Part shown: positions 6,250 to 8,812 of the stretch, piece after piece
Layout: every line of letters starts with the position of its first letter
Numbering within the stretch: the first letter of the stretch is position 1
Assembly: GCA_034717695.1 (NCBI GenBank)
Contig: JAYELS010000029.1
Coordinates: forward strand, 1-8,812
Origin: NAT127 sp034717695
Lineage (GTDB): Bacteria; Pseudomonadota; Gammaproteobacteria; Pseudomonadales; Porticoccaceae
DNA length: 8,812 nucleotides
Reading direction: 5' to 3'
Notes under the pieces: generated by a model
The model's input: the letters and a program-made list of their open reading frames with translations, nothing else
What the model was told of the DNA's origin: nothing
The model's database searches: none
Made by a program: the position numbers and the translations under genes

Positions 6250-6747
6250 TCACAGCCCCGGAGCTGTCCTCCCTTCCAGCGCCAGCAGCGCCTGTTTGCG
6301 GTGCAGCCCCCCGGCGTAGCCGGTCAGCGAGCCGTCGCTGCCGATCACCCGGTGGCAGGGTATCAGGATGCCGATGGGGTTGCGGCCGATGGCCCCGGCC
6401 ACGGCGCGCACCGCGGAGGGGCGGCCGATGCGGCGGGCGATATCGCCGTAGCTGCGGGTTTGCCCGAGGGGAATTTCCAGCAGGGCGTTCCATACCTGGC
6501 GCTGGAAGTCGGTGCCCCGGGGAGCGAGGGGAAGGGTGAGAGCCAGCGGGCCGCCGGCGAAGTAGGTTTCGAGGATGCCCTGGCACGCCCCGAGGATGGG
6601 GTCGTCGTCGGCCCGCTGCCAGTCGCCGGGGGGCGGGGGGGCGTCCTGATCGAGGAAGTCGCAGCCGGTCAGGGCCTTGCCGTCGCAGGTGATGCGTATC
6701 GCGCCGAGGGCGACGAGCGGGGCGGGAAAGTCCTTGTAGCGGGTCAT
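6250..6747 (-). CDS. ogt: Methylated-DNA--protein-cysteine S-methyltransferase (O6-alkylguanine repair)
   Basis: A cytoplasmic suicide enzyme that moves the alkyl group from O6-alkylguanine or O4-alkylthymine in DNA onto its own cysteine. At 165 residues it has normal Ogt length. An N-terminal ribonuclease-H-like domain spans about 1-75 and the DNA-binding/active-site domain starts at FQRQVWNALLEIPLGQTRSY (81-100). RAVAGAIGRNP (114-124) holds the DNA-binding helix with its conserved Asn, and IPCHRVIGSDGSLTGYAGG carries the acceptor Cys131. All expected active-site residues are present. The start at ATG 6747 is supported by GAGGAG (6761-6756) eight bases upstream. It lies 18 bases downstream of alkA on the same strand and so is probably in one operon. 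Together the pair rebuilds most of the activities of a classical Ada plus AlkA. Confidence 0.95.
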   Translation of the reverse strand: MTRYKDFPAPLVALGAIRITCDGKALTGCDFLDQDAPPPPGDWQRADDDPILGACQGILETYFAGGPLALTLPLAPRGTDFQRQVWNALLEIPLGQTRSYGDIARRIGRPSAVRAVAGAIGRNPIGILIPCHRVIGSDGSLTGYAGGLHRKQALLALEGRTAPGL

Positions 6748-6765
6748 GGGGTTGGCTCCTCGGGG

Positions 6766-8214
6766 TCAGGCCGGTGATTGCCACAGATGCACGGTCATGT
6801 AGCCCCGCCAGGGCTGCCAGGGGCGGGACAGGGAAGCAGCCTCCCGGGCGTCGATGGCGCGGCCGTGGAGCCGTGACAGCGCTCCCAGCACCCCGGCATC
6901 GGCGGCGGGGAAGGCGTCGGGGTGGGCGAGGGCCCGGAGGGCGATGTACTGGGCCGTCCAGTCGCCGATGCCGGGAATGGCCAGCAGGCGGCGGATGCGG
7001 GGTTCCGGGTCCAGCCCGGGCTCCAGGAGGCCGGGATCGTCGCGGCAGGCCCGGGCAAGGGCGACGATGGCGCCGGCCCGCTGGCGGTTGATGCCAAGTG
7101 CCGCGATCCGCTCCGCTCTCTGGTCGGCGATCAAAGCGGGTGGCGGGAAGGCCCGGTCAAGATTGGCGAAGGGCGTGGTTACGGGGGTGCCGAAATGATC
7201 GACAAAACCCCCCAGCCAGCGGAGCGCGGCGGCGACGCTGATCTGTTGCCCGGCAATGGCCCGCACCGCCGCCTCGAAGCCATCGACACAGCCGGGCAGG
7301 CGCAGGCCCGGTCGCCAGTGGGGCGTATCGCCGAGGGCGGCCTGGATGTCGGCGGGGCTTTGGTTGAGATCGAGAAAGTGACCGACCCGGTTGCGGATCA
7401 TGGCGAGGGCGGGCAGCAGAGGCTGGGCGAGCCTGACGCCGATGCACTGGCGGTGCGCCCGGTGGGTGATTTCCAGCCAGCCGTGGCGCGGCTGGCCCGC
7501 GGGGTCGACGAGGCTGACCACCCGCCGATAGTGATGGCTGTCCACCTCTTCCACCCCGGCAAGTGCCCGTCGGGCAAGGTAAGCCATCAGGGCGTCCCAG
7601 TCATAGGGCGGGCGGTAGCCCAGCTCGAGGTAAAATCCCTCTGTATCCGGGGGGGCGCTTCCCCGGCGGAAACGGGAAGGTGGCAGTTGGTAGTGCTGGC
7701 GAAAACTCCCGTTGAAGCGCTGCAGGCTGGTGAAGCCGGCGGCCAGGGCGATTTCGATCATGGGCAGCCCCGTGTCGGCGAGCAACTGCCGGGCGAGCAA
7801 CAGGCGTCGGGACTGGTGATAGTGGTGGGGGCTGACGCCGAACTCGGCGCGGAAGATCCGCCGCAGGTAGCGGCTGCCGATGCCAAGGCGCGCCGCCAGC
7901 TGTTCCAGGGAGAGGTGCTCCAGAAAGCCCTTGTCCATCAACTCCCGGGCGGCGTGGGCCAGGTTGCGGCCGCTGTCCAGGGGGGCGTGGCCCGGGGCGA
8001 TCTCCGGGCGGCAGCGCAGGCAGGGACGGTAGCCGGCCTTTTCCGCCGCGGCGGCGCTGGGGAAAAACAGGGTGTTCGCGGCCTTGGGGGTGCGCACCCG
8101 GCAGACGGGCCGGCAGTAGATGCCGGTACTGGTGACGGCCACGAAAAACCGGCCATCGAAGCGGGGATCGCGGCTCAGCAGGGCGGCGTAGCAGCTGTCG
8201 TGGGTGAGTTCCAT
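6766..8214 (-). CDS. alkA: Ada-type regulator fused to AlkA DNA-3-methyladenine glycosylase II
   Basis: A protein of 482 residues with three parts. Residues 1-80 form an Ada N-terminal zinc domain with Cys34, Cys38, Cys65 and Cys68 (GIYCRPVCRVR, GYRPCLRCRPE). In E. coli Ada the equivalent of Cys34 accepts methyl groups from phosphotriesters. Residues about 83-183 form an AraC/XylS-type double helix-turn-helix (LSLEQLAARLGIGSRYLRRI, then IALAAGFTSLQRFNGSFRQH). Residues about 190-482 are AlkA-like: an N-terminal AlkA domain, then a helix-hairpin-helix at LLAIPGIGDWTAQYIALRAL (410-429) and FPAADAGVL with Asp439 matching catalytic Asp238 of E. coli AlkA. It excises N3-alkyladenine and related bases and may sense alkylation and activate its own operon. 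ATG 8214 fits the family start (GGGA a few bases upstream). A longer open frame to 8337 lacks family sequence. No clear Ada box was found upstream. Confidence 0.93.
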   Translation of the reverse strand: MELTHDSCYAALLSRDPRFDGRFFVAVTSTGIYCRPVCRVRTPKAANTLFFPSAAAAEKAGYRPCLRCRPEIAPGHAPLDSGRNLAHAARELMDKGFLEHLSLEQLAARLGIGSRYLRRIFRAEFGVSPHHYHQSRRLLLARQLLADTGLPMIEIALAAGFTSLQRFNGSFRQHYQLPPSRFRRGSAPPDTEGFYLELGYRPPYDWDALMAYLARRALAGVEEVDSHHYRRVVSLVDPAGQPRHGWLEITHRAHRQCIGVRLAQPLLPALAMIRNRVGHFLDLNQSPADIQAALGDTPHWRPGLRLPGCVDGFEAAVRAIAGQQISVAAALRWLGGFVDHFGTPVTTPFANLDRAFPPPALIADQRAERIAALGINRQRAGAIVALARACRDDPGLLEPGLDPEPRIRRLLAIPGIGDWTAQYIALRALAHPDAFPAADAGVLGALSRLHGRAIDAREAASLSRPWQPWRGYMTVHLWQSPA

Positions 8215-8227
8215 GGTCCCATCATAG

Positions 8228-8241
8228 CCCCTGGCAAGGGG
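8228..8241. promoter_or_regulatory. Short inverted repeat upstream of alkA
   Basis: CCCCT (8228-8232) and AGGGG (8237-8241) are perfectly inverted around GGCA, 14 bases before the alkA ATG. It could be an operator half-site pair or chance in GC-rich DNA. The rest of the 147-base gap between alkA and the divergent small gene holds no promoter that I can support well on either strand. Confidence 0.2.
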
Positions 8242-8361
8242 GATGGCTGTCCGTTTTCGGAACTGATGTTTTGCTGGCAGGGGCCTGTTGCCGCCGTGCC
8301 TGGGAGGATTCCCCGTGTCCCGATCCCGGCGTACCATGGGCGTGGATCCCGGGGAATGATT

Positions 8362-8556
8362 ATGATCAGGTTGTTATTGGCGCTTGTTGTTGTGGCCCTG
8401 GCGGCCTATATGGTGGTGGCCCGGCAGCCGGAGAAGGAGGGCGGGGGCCCGGTACTGCGGGTGGAGGAGCTGGACAGGGCCCGTGCGGTGAGCGATCAGC
8501 TGGAGCGGGATGCGGAGGCGAGGGCCAAAAAGCTGGACGAGGTACTGGCTCCTTAG
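8362..8556 (+). CDS. Small single-span membrane protein, function unknown
   Basis: A 64-residue protein. The N-terminus MIRLLLALVVVALAAYMVVA is one strongly hydrophobic helix, either a membrane anchor or an uncleaved signal. It is followed by a charged tail rich in Glu, Arg, Asp and Lys (VEELDRARAVSDQLERDAEA) that probably forms an amphipathic or coiled-coil helix. With one positive charge at the very start and no cleavage motif, an N-in orientation with the tail outside seems likely. I chose ATG 8362 because GGGGA at 8351-8355 lies six bases upstream. ATG 8356, in the same frame, would sit directly against that sequence. I do not recognise a family. It is divergent from alkA and ends three bases from the convergent stop of the next gene. 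Confidence 0.7.
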   Translation: MIRLLLALVVVALAAYMVVARQPEKEGGGPVLRVEELDRARAVSDQLERDAEARAKKLDEVLAP

Positions 8557-8559
8557 TCC

Positions 8560-8812
8560 TCAGTCGCAGTACTGGCGGACCTCCCGGGCCACCTCGTCGC
8601 GCCATGCCCGCAGTTCCTCGTCGGGCAGCACCCGGTAGGCGTTGCTGGTTTCATCCCACACCTTGACCCTCGGCTTGTCGGCCAGTTCGCGCTGGGTCTT
8701 CAGGGCCTTGTCGCAGCGGGCCTGGTTTTTTTCGTCCTCGGCCTTGGCGCGGGCCTTGGCGGCATCATCCGCTTCAGCGGCCTGTTTGCCCTGGGCTTTG
8801 GGATCCGCGGCT
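8560..8812 (-). CDS. C-terminal part of a charged protein of unknown function (runs off the window)
   Basis: The minus strand is open from the window edge to TGA 8562-8560, giving 83 residues. The visible part starts with an Ala/Lys/Glu/Asp-rich helical stretch (KAQGKQAAEADDAAKARAKA). Then come NQARCDKALKTQRELADKP, RVKVWDETSNAYRVLPDEEL, and a last helix ending VRQYCD. Two cysteines, in RCDKA and the final QYCD, might pair outside the cytoplasm. The layout (R/N-C-x-x-A, R-V-x-V, L-P/D-E-E, closing Y-C) recalls the C-terminal part of DUF4124-type periplasmic proteins of gammaproteobacteria, but this is recalled similarity only and the N-terminus is not visible. Codon bias (GCC, AAG, CTG, GAC) matches the neighbouring genes. 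Confidence 0.7.
   Translation of the reverse strand, partial: AADPKAQGKQAAEADDAAKARAKAEDEKNQARCDKALKTQRELADKPRVKVWDETSNAYRVLPDEELRAWRDEVAREVRQYCD

Noticed and set aside
8215..8230. TATGAT as a -10 element for alkA
   Set aside because: It lies only about eight bases before the ATG and has no acceptable -35 at 16-18 bases.
8215..8361. Ada box (AAT-N6-GCAA) upstream of alkA
   Set aside because: No match was found on either strand. GCAA occurs, but never with AAT at the right distance.
6922..8556. A 544-codon plus-strand frame ending with the small membrane protein
   Set aside because: Most of it is antisense to alkA. Only the last 64 codons, after a Shine-Dalgarno at 8351-8355, look like a gene.
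499..8569. CTCAGTCGCAG occurring at both 499-509 and 8559-8569
   Set aside because: An 11-base match within 8.8 kb is expected several times by chance, and the flanks do not match.

Overview
The window is GC-rich chromosomal DNA, most likely from a gammaproteobacterium. Three things point there: a LexA box of the CTGT-N8-ACAG type, an imuA-imuB-dnaE2 cassette with a gammaproteobacterial-style ImuA, and an AlkA carrying an Ada-type N-terminus. I cannot name the species. No CRISPR array, tRNA or rRNA is visible. I see no wholly new multi-gene system. The main content is a known SOS mutasome with an unusual repeat-bearing junction.

Left edge (1-492, plus strand): the last codons of an IS256-family (Mutator-type) transposase, followed by what looks like the right end of the element at about 101-126. 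The element appears to have inserted into a gene for a small helix-turn-helix DNA-binding protein. The N-terminal half of that gene is missing here. The rest carries an apparent -1 frameshift at a run of six G residues, so I call it a pseudogene.

Middle (542-6197, minus strand): the mutagenesis cassette, transcribed right to left as imuA, imuB, dnaE2 (imuC). A LexA operator lies 14 bases upstream of imuA and overlaps the likely -10 element. imuA and imuB share a 4-base GTGA overlap. imuB and dnaE2 are separated by 231 bases that hold a 7-bp tandem repeat (7.7 copies) beside a 6-bp repeat. A small reading frame runs through this spacer. It overlaps the end of imuB and ends in an ATGA overlap with an alternative dnaE2 start.

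Right part (6250-8214, minus strand): an alkylation-repair pair. The first gene encodes an Ada-type zinc domain, an AraC-type DNA-binding domain and an AlkA glycosylase in one protein. The second is ogt, an O6-methylguanine methyltransferase, 18 bases downstream. The two genes lie directly upstream of imuA on the same strand, separated from it by a perfect 9-bp hairpin and the SOS promoter. Accurate alkyl-damage repair and SOS-induced error-prone bypass are therefore side by side but apparently separately controlled.

Right edge (8362-8812): a small single-span membrane protein on the plus strand, divergent from alkA. It is convergent with the 3' end of a charged protein of unknown function that runs off the window.
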